Of a DNA stretch of 64,000 nucleotides, positions 43,701-64,000 are shown piece by piece. Below the pieces are notes generated by a model that had not been told where the DNA came from, did no database searches, and saw nothing but the letters and a program-made list of their open reading frames with translations. Position 1 is the stretch's first letter. Every line of letters starts with the position of its first letter. The DNA lies in NCBI GenBank assembly GCA_037176705.1, contig CM073886.1, positions 90,617,501 through 90,681,500 of the forward strand, read 5' to 3'. The stretch comes from Molossus alvarezi (lineage: Eukaryota; Chordata; Mammalia; Chiroptera; Molossidae). Both the position numbers and the translations under genes were made by a program.

Positions 43701-45054
43701 ATTCATTAAGTACAACTTGTCAAAATGACCTCCTTGAAACACTGCTTTCAAAAACCTACCTAACAGCCTTCTGGTTGCCTATTTCAAACCACATAAATCT
43801 CTTTACTTTTGCTTTGAGGTGGACCCTGGATTCAGAGAAGGAACTAAAGGTTTTTGTTTTTAATTTAAAAGATTCTCTTCATTTCACCAATTCTACCTAG
43901 CAAGTCTCATTTCTTCTCTGCCTTCTGCTCTAATTAGATCACTTTTTTTGTGTGTCTCACGAATTTGCCATGCTCATCCTTGCCTTCCAGTCTTAGTTTT
44001 TTATGCCTTGAAAGCATCACACAGCAAATCTAGCTTTCACCTTTTCAGCTTCTCATCAGTTAGACCCCATGGAAAAAATAATGAGGATAAGGCTGATAAT
44101 GACAATGGTGGGGAGCTAGTATTGTGCACCCTGCACTGTACTAAGCCCTTTATGATTCCAGGTAGATTTTTCTGATCTCTGTCCTGAATTCTGAAAGCAC
44201 TTGTAGCCTGTATTGTGTAAGTTACCTAATCATAGCACTTCTGAGTACCCGAAATCATATCAGGCATTTAGTTGTCCATCTGTTTATATTGTCTCTCCTC
44301 AGTAAAAATGGAAACTTCGTGAAGATAGACTTTTTCACCTAGGTAGCTATTGCCACAGTTCCTGACAAATGGCACACATTTAGGATATATATGTTGGATA
44401 AATGAATGAATACAGCTTAGAATTATATGGGTACTTTCTATTACTGTATTTCATGTATATTATTCTTTTTCCAATAATAGTATGCCTTTTTTAAATTTGG
44501 TATTTGATACTTTAAGTTTGTATGGGATAGTATCCCCAAATACAGCAATATTGTTCTTCAATAAATAATTGGTAATTGGAGTACTGAGGACCTTGAAAAG
44601 TTGACTTGTTCTATTTCCAGAAAGGTAGATTTAAGGATACAAAATGTGAGAAAGGGGTAAAGTTAAACTCTTAAATGTTTTTATTTATTTGTATTCTAAA
44701 GCTACATTGAGCTGCCAATCCAGTTAATTTGTTGAATATCTATCCACACACTCATGCACACATAGTTTCATATTACTTTTGTGTACTGATGATATCTTTT
44801 ATTGGTTAGTAGTCTATAAAATTGGGAAATAGCAATTTGCACTTACTTTCTAAGTTAAGGTATATCTAAAACAAACATTTATATAATTTTTTACTGTTTT
44901 CTTAGAAATATTGTAAGATTGTTAATGACTGTTTATGGCTTTGTGAACTTAACTATATCCTTTGGGTATGGCAAGGAAGATGTCCAGTGTAAACATTTTG
45001 GATATGCCATAAGTTATTTAACCAGTCTTCTACTACTTGACATTCAGATCGGTA

Positions 45055-45500
45055 ATAGTAATGTTAACAGCTAATACTGATATACCTCTTTATATACTAG
45101 GTGCAGTTGTAAGAACTTTACATATATTAACTCATTTAATTGTCACAATAACCCTAGGGGATAAGTAATGTTATTATCTTCATTTTACAGATAAGGAGAC
45201 TAAGGCACAGACAGTTTAAGTGATTTGTCCAAGGTGACACAGCTTGTAAGTATCAAGCCAAGTTTAATTTTTATTTATTTTTTTAAATATGTTTTTATTG
45301 ATATTTTTTAAGTAAGGGAGTGAGAAAGAGAGAAGCATCGATTGGCTGCCTCCTGCATACCCTGTTCTGAGGATCAAGCCTGAAACCCCTGACCGGAGAG
45401 TTGAACCAGCCACCTCTTGGTGCATGGGATGATGTTCAACCAAGTGAGCCACACCAGCCAGGCAGAAGCCAGATTTTAAACCTAGACAATCTGATTGTGG
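45055..45500 (+). mobile_element. MIR, well preserved, split by a SINE
   Basis: ACTTTACATATATTAACTCA, TCATTTTACAGATAAGGAGA, CCAAGGTGACACAGCTTGTA, then after the SINE GAAGCCAGATTTTAAACC. Nearly full MIR core. Confidence 0.85.
45264..45463 (-). mobile_element. VES SINE inside a MIR
   Basis: T-rich tail, GAGAAAGAGAGAAGC block, end GAGCCACACCAGCCAGGC. Flanks AAGCCAAGTTTAA / AAGCCAGATTTTAA. Confidence 0.93.
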
Positions 45501-45770
45501 AGTTATATTTCTATATTTTTTAAAATAAATAATGTCTCAGTAAGCATACCTATGTAGACTTTTGCAAATATAGCCATCTATAGGATTATTCCTAGGAATA
45601 GAATTTCCTGGATCAAAAGAAAATCCATTTAAAATCTTGCTGGATATTATTTATTATCCTCTCAAGCAATTGGTATATCAGCAGTGTATGCTTCTTGTTC
45701 TACATTCTTGCCAATATTGTTTCTTACCAGATATATCATTATTGCTAGTTCAAATGATAAATAACTCTTG

Positions 45771-45911
45771 TGCCCTGGCTGGTTTCGTTTATCTGAAGAG
45801 TATCGGGTTCAATTCCTGGTCAAGGACACGTACCTCAGTTGTGGGTTCGATCCCCGGCTGCACTTGGGGTTGTGCAGGAGGCAGCCAATCAATGTGTCTC
45901 TCTTATGTTGA

Positions 45912-45951
<40 letters not shown>

Positions 45952-46040
45952 CCCCCCCCCGCCCCGTTCCTCCCATTCTATCTGAAAAAAATCAATGGGA
46001 AAATATCCTTGGGTGAGGATTTAAAAAGAAAAAAGAAAGA
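45771..46040 (+). mobile_element. VES SINE, GAGGAT-tail type
   Basis: Flanks AAATAACTCTTG on both sides (12 bases). The internal CT run is followed by a C run. Confidence 0.94.
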
Positions 46041-46093
46041 AAAATAACTCTTGTTTTTATAAGTTATGAGTAAGGTTAAGAATGCTTTTATTT

Positions 46094-46236
46094 CGCCCTG
46101 GTCAGTTAGCTCAATGGTTAGAGTGTCAACCCGCAGACCAAAGAGTCACGGATTCGATTCCATTCAAGGGCATGTACCTTGGTTGTGGTTCAGTCCCTGG
46201 CCCTTGTTGGGGTTGTTCAGGAGGGGACGGTGGATA

Positions 46237-46295
<59 letters not shown>

Positions 46296-46351
46296 CCACT
46301 CTATCTGAAGATAAAATGGAAAAATATCCTCGGGTGAGGATTAAAAAAGAA
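46094..46351 (+). mobile_element. VES SINE, GAGGAT-tail type
   Basis: Flanks AATGCTTTTATTT on both sides. End ATCCTCGGGTGAGGATT. Contains a long CT array. Confidence 0.95.
46240..46292. repeat. (CT)n microsatellite grown inside a SINE
   Basis: About 26 uninterrupted TC units, within the CT-rich part of the SINE at 46094-46351. Confidence 0.95.
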
Positions 46352-46577
46352 AAATGCTTTTATTTTTAGTTTAAAAGGAATTTCTCAGTGTTTCTTTTTT
46401 CTTTGAATTCCCCATTTGTGTCCTTTGCCCATTTTTATTGTATTCTTTCGTTTATTGTTTACCTTTATATTATAAAGTAAAATACAGATATAAAACATCC
46501 TACACAAATAAATGTAAAGCTTATGAGTTTTTAAAAGGTGAACACCTTTCTCACCATGCAGATAAGAAATAAAGCTT

Positions 46578-46788
46578 TAGTCCAGCTGGTGTGGCTCAGG
46601 GTTTGAACACTGACCTATGCACCAGGATTCCCAGTCAGGGCACATGCCTGGTTGCAGGCTCGATCCCCAGTAAGGGGCATGCAGGAGGCAGCCAATCGAT
46701 CTTTCCCTTATTATCAAAGCTTCCATCTCTCCCTTTCCTTTACTCTCTCTAAAATCAATAAAAACATATTTAAAAAAAAAAAAAAAAC
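46578..46788 (+). mobile_element. VES SINE, AATCAATAAA-tail type
   Basis: Head GTCCAGCTGGTGTGGCTCAG, end CTCTAAAATCAATAAAAA with a long A tail. Confidence 0.92.
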
Positions 46789-46893
46789 TTTCAAAATTCT
46801 CTTCATTTAGCCCATTCCAAACACAGCCCTCTCCCTCTTTCTACCTCCTTCTATCCCTCCCTCCTTCCAAAAGTAATTGATATTCTGACTTTT

Positions 46894-47102
46894 TTTTTAA
46901 TCCTCACCCGAGGATATTTTTCTACTTATGATCAGATAAAGTGGGAGGAAGTGGGGGAGAGAGACAGAGAGAAACATCGATGTGATAGAGCCACATCTCG
47001 ACTGGTTGCCTCCTGTACGACCTGACCAGGGCCGGGGATAAACCACAACCAAAGTATGTACCCTTGACTGGTGGGCTGATGCTCTAGCCAAACCGGCCAG
47101 GG
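46894..47102 (-). mobile_element. VES SINE, GAGGAT-tail type
   Basis: ATCCTCACCCGAGGATATT to AAACCGGCCAGGG. Flanks CTGACTTTTT on both sides. Confidence 0.94.
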
Positions 47103-47105
47103 CCT

Positions 47106-47457
47106 GACTTTTTAAAATATATTTTTATTTTTTTTTAATTGTTATTATTTTTTTAATTTTATTTATTTTTTTTGGTACGTGCCCCTAGCAGGAACCGAAC
47201 CCGGGACTCTCTGGTCCGCAGGCTAATGCTCCAACTGCTGAGCCAAACCAGCCAGGGCTATTTTTATTGATTTTTAGAGAGAGAGGAAGAGAGAGAGAAA
47301 GAGAGAGAAAGAAACATCAATGTGAAAGAGAAATATCAATTGGCTGCCTCTCGCACACACCCCAATGAGGGATCGAGCCCGAAACCTGGGCATGTGCTCT
47401 GACTGGGAATCAGTGCACAGGATGACGCTAAACCAATTGAGCCACACTGACCAGGGC
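47106..47457 (-). mobile_element. VES SINE interrupted by a head-only SINE
   Basis: Tail part at 47108-47129; body from TTTTTATTGATTTTTAGAGA (47260) to GAGCCACACTGACCAGGGC. Confidence 0.9.
47130..47258 (-). mobile_element. Head-only VES-related SINE nested in a VES SINE
   Basis: T-rich tail, then GGTACGTGCCCCTAGCAGGA to GAGCCAAACCAGCCAGGGC. Perfect flanks TATTTTTATT (47120-47129; 47259-47268), which lie in the host SINE's tail. Confidence 0.88.
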
Positions 47458-48341
47458 AATATCTTAACTTTTATAAATGTTTTTCTTAGGTTTTGGGGTT
47501 TAAAATTTTAACTTTTTAATCAAGAGATTTATGCAGAATTTAAAAAAAATTTTGTACAGATATTTTGCTTAGTTTTTAGAAAGGCCTTTCCTAATCTAAG
47601 ATTTAAAAAAAAAAAAAATCTCAATTTTTTTCCCTTTTTCATTTCTGTTTCAATTTTTTGAGGGCTGGATGAGTAATGTAAAGATGGAGATATATATCTA
47701 GGCCTATTTTTCCCCCCAAAATACTATGTAGTTTGTTAAAAAGAATGAGAGGGGTCTGTATGGGCCAAAATACATATATATAAAGAAAAAGGCAGTATAG
47801 TATATAAAATATGCTCCTATTTGAATTGTTCTTTCCCCTTAATTTGCATTGCCACCTCTGTCATAGATCATAGCTCTGTAAATGTGTACATCTAGAAGGG
47901 CTTTGCATTTGTTCCACTGTTTAATTTGCCTATCTATGTGCTAATTCCACACTATTATAATTAGTATAGTATCATAATAAGTGTACTATCTGGTAAGGCA
48001 AGTCTTTCTATCTTATTCTTCATGAAAATCTTGACTGTTTTTACCCTTTGGACTTTTATATGAAGTTTAGAATTAGCTTGACAAGTGCCATGAAAACAAA
48101 CAAAAACTTGCAGAATTTTGTTAAAGATTTAGTAGATCCAATTGGAGGGAATGAACATCTGTATAAAATATTGAGCCCTCTAATCTATGAACATAATATA
48201 TCTACTTAAGTCTTTAAAACCTCTCTATTGGTAAAAAGTTGATTAAGCAATATAAAACTCAAGTTCCATATGAATAAAAATATGGGGGGGGGGTGTTCTG
48301 GTTTGCACTTGGTGTTATAGGGTAAACATCCTCATTCTTTT

Positions 48342-48580
48342 TATTTTTATTCCTCACCTGAGGATACTTTTCCATTTAGATAGAGTGGGAAGAAGAGAGA
48401 GAGAAAAAGACAGAGAGAACATCGATGTGATAGAGCCACATCATCTGGTTGCCTCCCACATGACCCGACCAAGGCTGGGGACGAACCACAACCAAGGTAT
48501 GTGCCCTTGGCCAGACTCGAACCCACGACTCATTGATCTGCGGGCTGATGCTGTTAACCGCTGAGCCAAAGTGGCCAGGG
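48342..48580 (-). mobile_element. VES SINE next to the RPS2 pseudogene
   Basis: ATTCCTCACCTGAGGATAC to GAGCCAAAGTGGCCAGGG. Flanks ACATCCTCATTCTTTTT at 48326 and 48583. Confidence 0.95.
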
Positions 48581-48597
48581 CGACATCCTCATTCTTT

Positions 48598-49783
<1,186 letters not shown>

Positions 49784-49930
49784 CGACATCCTCATTCTTT
49801 ATTGCTTTGTTCACCTCCTTAAAATTGCTCAACTTTGAATCTCATGTCATCAGACTTTATTACCAACCACTCCTCCTTATAGCAGTCTAACAAGATTATA
49901 TCATACTTTTTCATTCCTTGAAGATTTTTT

Positions 49931-50157
49931 TTTTAAATCCTCACACCAGGACATTTTTAAAATTTATCTTCAGGTAGAGTGGGAGGGAAGGAGGAAGAAA
50001 CATCATTGTGAGAGAGACACATCAACTGGTTGCTTCTCACATGACCCCGATCAGGGCTAGGTACCTGCAATCAAGGTACCTGTCCTTGACCATAATCGAA
50101 CTCATGACTCTCGGTCTGTGGGCCAATACTCTAACCACTGAACAAACCAACCAGGGC
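49931..50157 (-). mobile_element. VES SINE, GAGGAT-like tail
   Basis: Perfect 18-base duplication CATTCCTTGAAGATTTTT (49912 and 50158). Confidence 0.96.
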
Positions 50158-50727
50158 CATTCCTTGAAGATTTTTAACTCCTAGCTCACTGTCACACTCT
50201 GCAACACTACTGTCATAATTCTTGGTGCTCTGAATATCCATCTAGATGATTCATCCAATAACCTGTTTTGTTTTGTTTTTCTTGACCCCCTTCCTCCAGT
50301 GATTATATTCTCTATCTTACCTTAGTTATTTACTCCTATAGTCACAGCTGAGAGATTTGTCATTCTTTCACTTTGGTTCTGAATCTATGCTGGTACACTG
50401 TAGGGTAAAACATAAAACCATGTTCTAGTTTCACTTTAAGTTCATGAATACTAATCTCAATTGGGACTTTAATACTACCCCATAATCCTACTATTTCACC
50501 TTATCTCATCTCTTATAGTTCTATTTTATGTATTTCTTCCCTTCTGCTCTTAAACCTCCAGTGCTTTTTTCTCCATCCTCATTCACAGCTGATAACCTTA
50601 GTTACCATTTTACTGAGAAAAGAGAAGTAACCCAAATAGAACTTCCAAGTTTAACCAAGCTCCTACTAACACATCTACTCACTTACCTGCTTCTGTGCCC
50701 TTAATATTCTGCCTACCTTTCTATTAA

Positions 50728-50755
50728 AATGAATGAATGAATGAATGAATGAATG

Positions 50756-50787
<32 letters not shown>
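50728..50787. repeat. Compound (AATG)n(AATC)n microsatellite
   Basis: About eight ATGA units change sharply into eight ATCA units, with no errors. Confidence 0.95.
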
Positions 50788-51124
50788 TTAAACCAACCTC
50801 TCTACTTGTGTACTGGATCCCATTTCTCTTCCTTCTCTCCTTTCTCTTCTGCATCACCAGTATTTCCTTCTTTTACTGTATCAAATAAAGATGGTATATT
50901 TTCTCCCACCTTGAAAAAAAGAAAAAAATCTCTTGATCCCATATCTCCCTCCAACTGGTACCTTATTTCTCTTTCTCTTTAAAGAAAAAAACTATTGAAA
51001 ATATTTTAGATACTGGATATGTCCAGTTCCCTTCTATTTTCTCTTGTATCCACTCCAATTGGGCTTGCACTCCTACCATTCTATTAAAAGTACATTTATA
51101 AAGGTGAACAGTGGCCTCGTTTTT

Positions 51125-51600
51125 GCATATTTACTTCAGTGCAATTGTTGTGACAAATTATCCCAAAACTTAGAGGTACAAAACAACCTTTTATTGGGCT
51201 TTGCAATTCTGTGCATCAAGCATTCAGACAGGACTCACAGTCGTCAGAAAACTTGTGCACATGCATATCTGGTAGTTGATTGGTTGATGCTAGCTGTTGG
51301 CCAGGAACCTTAGTTCCTTTCTATGTGCCCTTCCCCATGTAGTCTCTTCACTTAGTTTAGGCTTCATCACAGCATGGTGGTTGGTTTGCAAGGATGAGTG
51401 TTCCTAAAGAGAGACAGATGTAAGATATTTTGCATTTTATGACTTAGTCTTGGAAGTCATGTAGCATCACTTCCATTGTATCCTATTCATAAAGGCAGTT
51501 AGAAATTCATACTCAAGTTCAAAGGGAGGATAAATAGGCTTTGCTTCTGGATGGGGAGTGACGACCTGCAATATTATGCTGTGACAATTTTTGAAAAATA
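51125..51600 (-). mobile_element. Old LTR-like remnant, antisense
   Basis: GTGACAAATTATCCCAAAAC, TTATGACTTAGTCTTGGAAG and GTCATGTAGCATCACTTCC fit an old MLT1-type LTR. Assignment tentative. No coding content seen. Confidence 0.4.
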
Positions 51601-52062
51601 CAGTGCCCTATCAATATTGCTAAATAAATTGTCAATTCTCTGGTTTTATTTTACTTGACCTATCTCTAGTATTTGATAGTTCATTACTCCTTCTTTGAAC
51701 ACTTATCTTGGATTTCAGGATATCATATTCTTGATTTTTCTCTTACCTTACTGGGCACTCCTTCTCAGACTGGTTAGATGGTTCTTTCTTATCTCCTAAG
51801 TCTCTCCAGGTATAGACTTTTCTCATTTCTATCTCATTTCTATTCATAGTAACATTAAATAAATGTCACATATACATTGTTATAATTCAATATCTGCATA
51901 CTCTATTGCATGCTCACCACCTAGAGTCTGGTTTCCTTCTGTTACCATATATGACCCCCTTTATGCAATTCACCCTCTTCCCTACCCTCTTCCCATTTGG
52001 TAACCACCATTCTGTTGTCTGTATCTATAAATTTGTTTTTATTTGCAAATCTGAATTCTTTT

Positions 52063-52284
52063 AAATTTCTCTTATATTTAAATTTATTTTAGAGAGAGGA
52101 AGGGGGAAGAGAAAGAGAGAGAAACATCAATGTGAGAGGAACATAGATCAGTTGCCTCCCACACACGCCCCATCTGGGAATAGAACCTGCAACCCAGGTA
52201 TATGCCCTGATCAGCAACTAAACCCGCCATCTTTTGGTGTATGGGACCATGCTCCAACCAACTGAGCCATACTGGCCAGGGGTC
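52063..52284 (-). mobile_element. VES SINE, AATCAATAAA-tail-like
   Basis: TTTATTTTAGAGAGAGGAAG to GAGCCATACTGGCCAGGG. Flanks share CTGAATTCTTT. Confidence 0.93.
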
Positions 52285-52317
52285 AAAACTGAATTCTTTA
52301 TTTTTTAAATTTAAAAA

Positions 52318-52559
52318 ACTTTTTCAATCCTCACCTGAGGACATTTTTTTTCTATTTATCTTCAGATAGAGTGGGAAGGGGGGAGAAAGAGAGAGAAACA
52401 TCGAGGTGAGAGAGACACATCGACTGGTTGCCTCCTGCAAGACCCAACCAGGGCCAGGGACGAACCGCAACCGAGGTACGTGCCCTTGTCCAGAATTGAA
52501 CCCGTGACTCATTGGTCCAAAGGCTGATGCACCAACCACTGAGCCAAACCGGCCAGGGC
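52318..52559 (-). mobile_element. VES SINE, GAGGAT-tail type
   Basis: AATCCTCACCTGAGGACATT to GAGCCAAACCGGCCAGGGC. Flanks AAAACTGAATTCTT on both sides. Confidence 0.95.
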
Positions 52560-52839
52560 AAAAACTGAATTCTTAATCAGCAGTAGCCCACATCTTGCTA
52601 ATAATATTTCTTCCACCATCATCCCCATCTCAAACTGGCAACTCCATTTTTCCAATTGCATGAATCCAAACATTTTTAGTATTAATTGACTTCTCTCTTT
52701 CTTTGACATTATATGCAGACTATTAGGAAACCCTGTTGGCTTTCTCTTGAAAATATATTCAGAATTGGACATTTGGTACTGCCTAAGTATCATCCTGGTA
52801 CACATCTTACTTGGATTATTGCAATAGCTTTCTTTGTGG

Positions 52840-53490
52840 CTTTCCTGTTTCTCTCCTTACTTGACCGTAGTTAACCAGAGTTGTACTTTTAAAATGTAAT
52901 TTAAGTCATGTCATTCCTCTGTTCAGAACACTTTAATCACTTGTTATCTCAATCTAAGTCCTTAAAATGGCCTAAAGCCCACATGATTTCATCTCTGTTA
53001 TCTCTCTGACCTCATCTTGTGTTCTCTATCTTACATCTTCTGCTATATCACACTGGCTGTTTTACTGCTCCAGGAATAGAGCAGTCATATTCCTGCCCGT
53101 AGGCCTTTGCATTGGCAGATACCTCACCTGGAGCCTCTTCCCCTAAATATCACGATGTCTCACTTCCTTATTTCCTTTATGTTTTTGCTCAGTTCTCAAC
53201 TTCTCAGGGACTTTATATGACCTCTTTATATAAAATTACATTGCCTCTTCCCCAGCACTGGCTATGTTTCTTCCCTGCTTTGATTTTCTTCATAACACTT
53301 ATAACTCATTTTATATACTACAGTATGCATTTTTAAGTTTTTTTGGCTTATTTTTGTTTTCCTTAACTAGAATGTAGGCACTATTGTAGGAGGGATTTTT
53401 ACCTATTTTGTTCACTGTTACATCTTCAGCTCCTAGGTGAGTATCTGGCAGGTAATAGGTGTTCAACAAGTATTGTGAAATGAATAAATA
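52840..53490 (+). mobile_element. L2 LINE 3' end, sense, abutting a CENPK exon
   Basis: GACCTCATCTTGTGTTCTCT, GTAGGCCTTTGCATTGGCAG, CACTTATAACTCATTTTATA, AGAATGTAGGCACTATTG and GGTGTTCAACAAGTATTGTG are the sense L2 3' end in order. The tail GAATAAATA stops about 15 bases before the exon acceptor. Confidence 0.8.
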
Positions 53491-53538
53491 TTTTTTTTCT
53501 GTAGTTTTTCTTATAAGGCTGAGAAAATTATAAGGCAC

Positions 53539-62352
<8,814 letters not shown>

Positions 62353-63344
62353 GTAAGATCCTTATTTTTAGGTTTATATTTTTGTAAACAAAGGAATGAT
62401 CACAAGAAGAATTATAAGATCCATTTAGCATTTGCTATATTGCATTGATATTAGGAATTTACCTTATTTTTATTTCTTTATATACATTATTTTGTGCTTA
62501 TTTTACTATAATAGTTGAACAATGTGTCTCACATTATAATAATTTTGATTATGGAGACATTTTTGCCACATTTCATTCTCATAGACACAGTCTTATATGC
62601 TAAGTATAAACTATAAATTGTTTCTTAATGAATGAAACTTACCTAGTGGAAAAGTATTTTAGATGCTTATTTATGGAAGGGCTACATAAATTGCATGTGG
62701 CCTTTTGACTTGTCAGACAAAACCAACTATATGTTTGCCTTTAGTTGAGAAATAGAAGATGGCTTAAAAATCTGTAGTTATAACACCCAACTAGGACATA
62801 TTTTTCTGTTATGAGAGCCTACATTTCTCTATGCCATATATATCTGTGTATGGTATTCTGTATGGATTATACCCTCTTTTTCCATATATGTCTCCCTTCT
62901 TTCTGCTTATTCTATCCTTTCCTTTAACTCTCCCCGTTCCTTTCTTAGTCTCATTTGTAAGCTTATCATTCTCTGTCCTAGTTATTGGGAGTCTTTTTTC
63001 TTCATTCTCTTCCTAGACAATTTCATCTGCATTCTTTGAAATAATTACTATATTGATGCCAATGTCTACCATTGTTCCACATCCTCTCTACCACATAGTA
63101 TCTTCTTAATTTTAGCACACACATACAATTGTGATTTTCATTTGCATCCAACTATATATTCTGTTGCCTTGTGAGCATTATATTGAGCATCTCAAAAGCT
63201 GCTCATACTCTGCTTTTAAAATTTGTTGTTCTCTAGAGGACTGTGCTCAGCTCTTATCGCTTCTTACTCTAAATGCTATTCCAGCATTATATTTTCTGAT
63301 CCTGTTTTTGTGTGTTATGTCTTCTAGATTAGGTTGCTAACTTC

Positions 63345-63675
63345 TAGATTAGAGTGCTAGGGTTGCCATTTCAAAGTACCATGGACTGGGTTTTTAAATA
63401 ACAGAATTTTATTTTCTCACAATTCTGGGGACTAGAAGTCCAAGATCAAGGTATTACTTTCTTCTGAGGTCTCTCTTTTTGGGTTATAGATTGCCATCTT
63501 CTCTCTGTGTCTTTATGTGGCCACCCATCTGTATCCTAATCTCTTTGTATATGACCTCATTTTAAATTAATTACCTTTTCAAAGACCAAATTCCAAATAT
63601 AGTCATATTCTGAGGTACTGGGGATTAGGACTTCAACATTTCAACTTGTGGAGTCAGGTGACACAATTTTTATAA
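63345..63675 (-). mobile_element. MaLR/MLT1-like LTR remnant, antisense
   Basis: AAAGTACCATGGACTGGGTT, AATTCTGGGGACTAGAAGTC, ATGTGGCCACCCATCTGTAT and GGATTAGGACTTCAACATTT are the reverse of the unit at 34850-35216. CENPK intron. Confidence 0.65.
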
Positions 63676-64000
63676 CAATTTCCAAAACTATCCAAACCAG
63701 ATTTTACTGTAGTGTTATGCTTATATATCTTTCTAGCTTCTAGACATCTTTCCCAAAATATTCTGTAGGTACCTCTGATTCATGAACTGGTCTTCATTCC
63801 CTGACCTATTGAATTCTCTGACCTATTGATATGCCAAAAATTTGAGTACTTCTAGTTTCTTCCTTTTTTATGTTTCATATACAGCCAGTCATAAAATATT
63901 GAACCTTATTGCCACAGATTTACTTTAGGCCTTCATTCCTAATCCATTAGTTATTATAATAGACTTTTTACTTCTCAATCAAGATTTCTTTTTAGGCCCT

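Overview
The window is nuclear DNA of a bat, almost certainly a yangochiropteran. The sequence signs are intron-split vertebrate genes with GT-AG junctions, mammalian L1, L2, MIR and MaLR-like remnants, and above all about fifty copies of a tRNA-derived SINE with the head GGCTCAG(C/T)GGTTAGAGCGT. I recognise this as the VES family, known from yangochiropteran bats. I cannot resolve the family or genus.

Three conserved protein genes make up the locus. The 3' half of TRIM23 lies on the + strand, with five exons between 4113 and 17077 that encode the ARF-like GTPase domain. PPWD1 is complete on the - strand, with eleven coding exons between 43013 and 21990. The exons sum to 1929 bases including the stop, so 642 residues: WD40 repeats followed by a cyclophilin domain. 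CENPK starts on the + strand with a putative non-coding first exon near 43203, three coding exons at 53539-53655, 57880-57936 and 62280-62352, and then runs off the right edge. TRIM23 and PPWD1 converge tail to tail, with about 4.9 kb between stop codons. PPWD1 and CENPK diverge from one CpG-rich promoter at about 42,760-43,420 that carries three CCAAT boxes. The same three genes are neighbours on human 5q12. Their products act separately: TRIM23 is a RING-type ubiquitin ligase with a GTPase domain, PPWD1 is a spliceosome-associated prolyl isomerase, and CENPK is a subunit of the inner kinetochore.

The rest is intron and intergenic DNA filled with mobile elements. Two processed pseudogenes are clear. 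A frameshifted RPS2 copy (48598-49783, -) sits in the first CENPK intron. A nearly intact RPL19 copy (60774-61470, +) sits in the intron between the second and third CENPK coding exons; an early stop follows its ATG and its last five residues are missing. Many SINEs have readable target-site duplications, so the order of insertion can be worked out. The left half of the window (about 3.5-9.4 kb) is an old antisense L1 region with nested insertions. Old antisense L2 copies lie at about 2, 15, 28, 33, 42 and 54 kb.

I found no sign of an undescribed multi-gene system. The observations most worth checking concern retrotransposition: a recurring head-only SINE form (three copies), a SINE/L1 3'-UTR composite inside a MIR, two sites where the same target sequence was used twice, a short retroposed RNA of unknown origin, and an RPL19 retrocopy that appears to record an alternative 5' splice choice in its parent mRNA. 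Repeat boundaries are read by eye and may be off by several bases.
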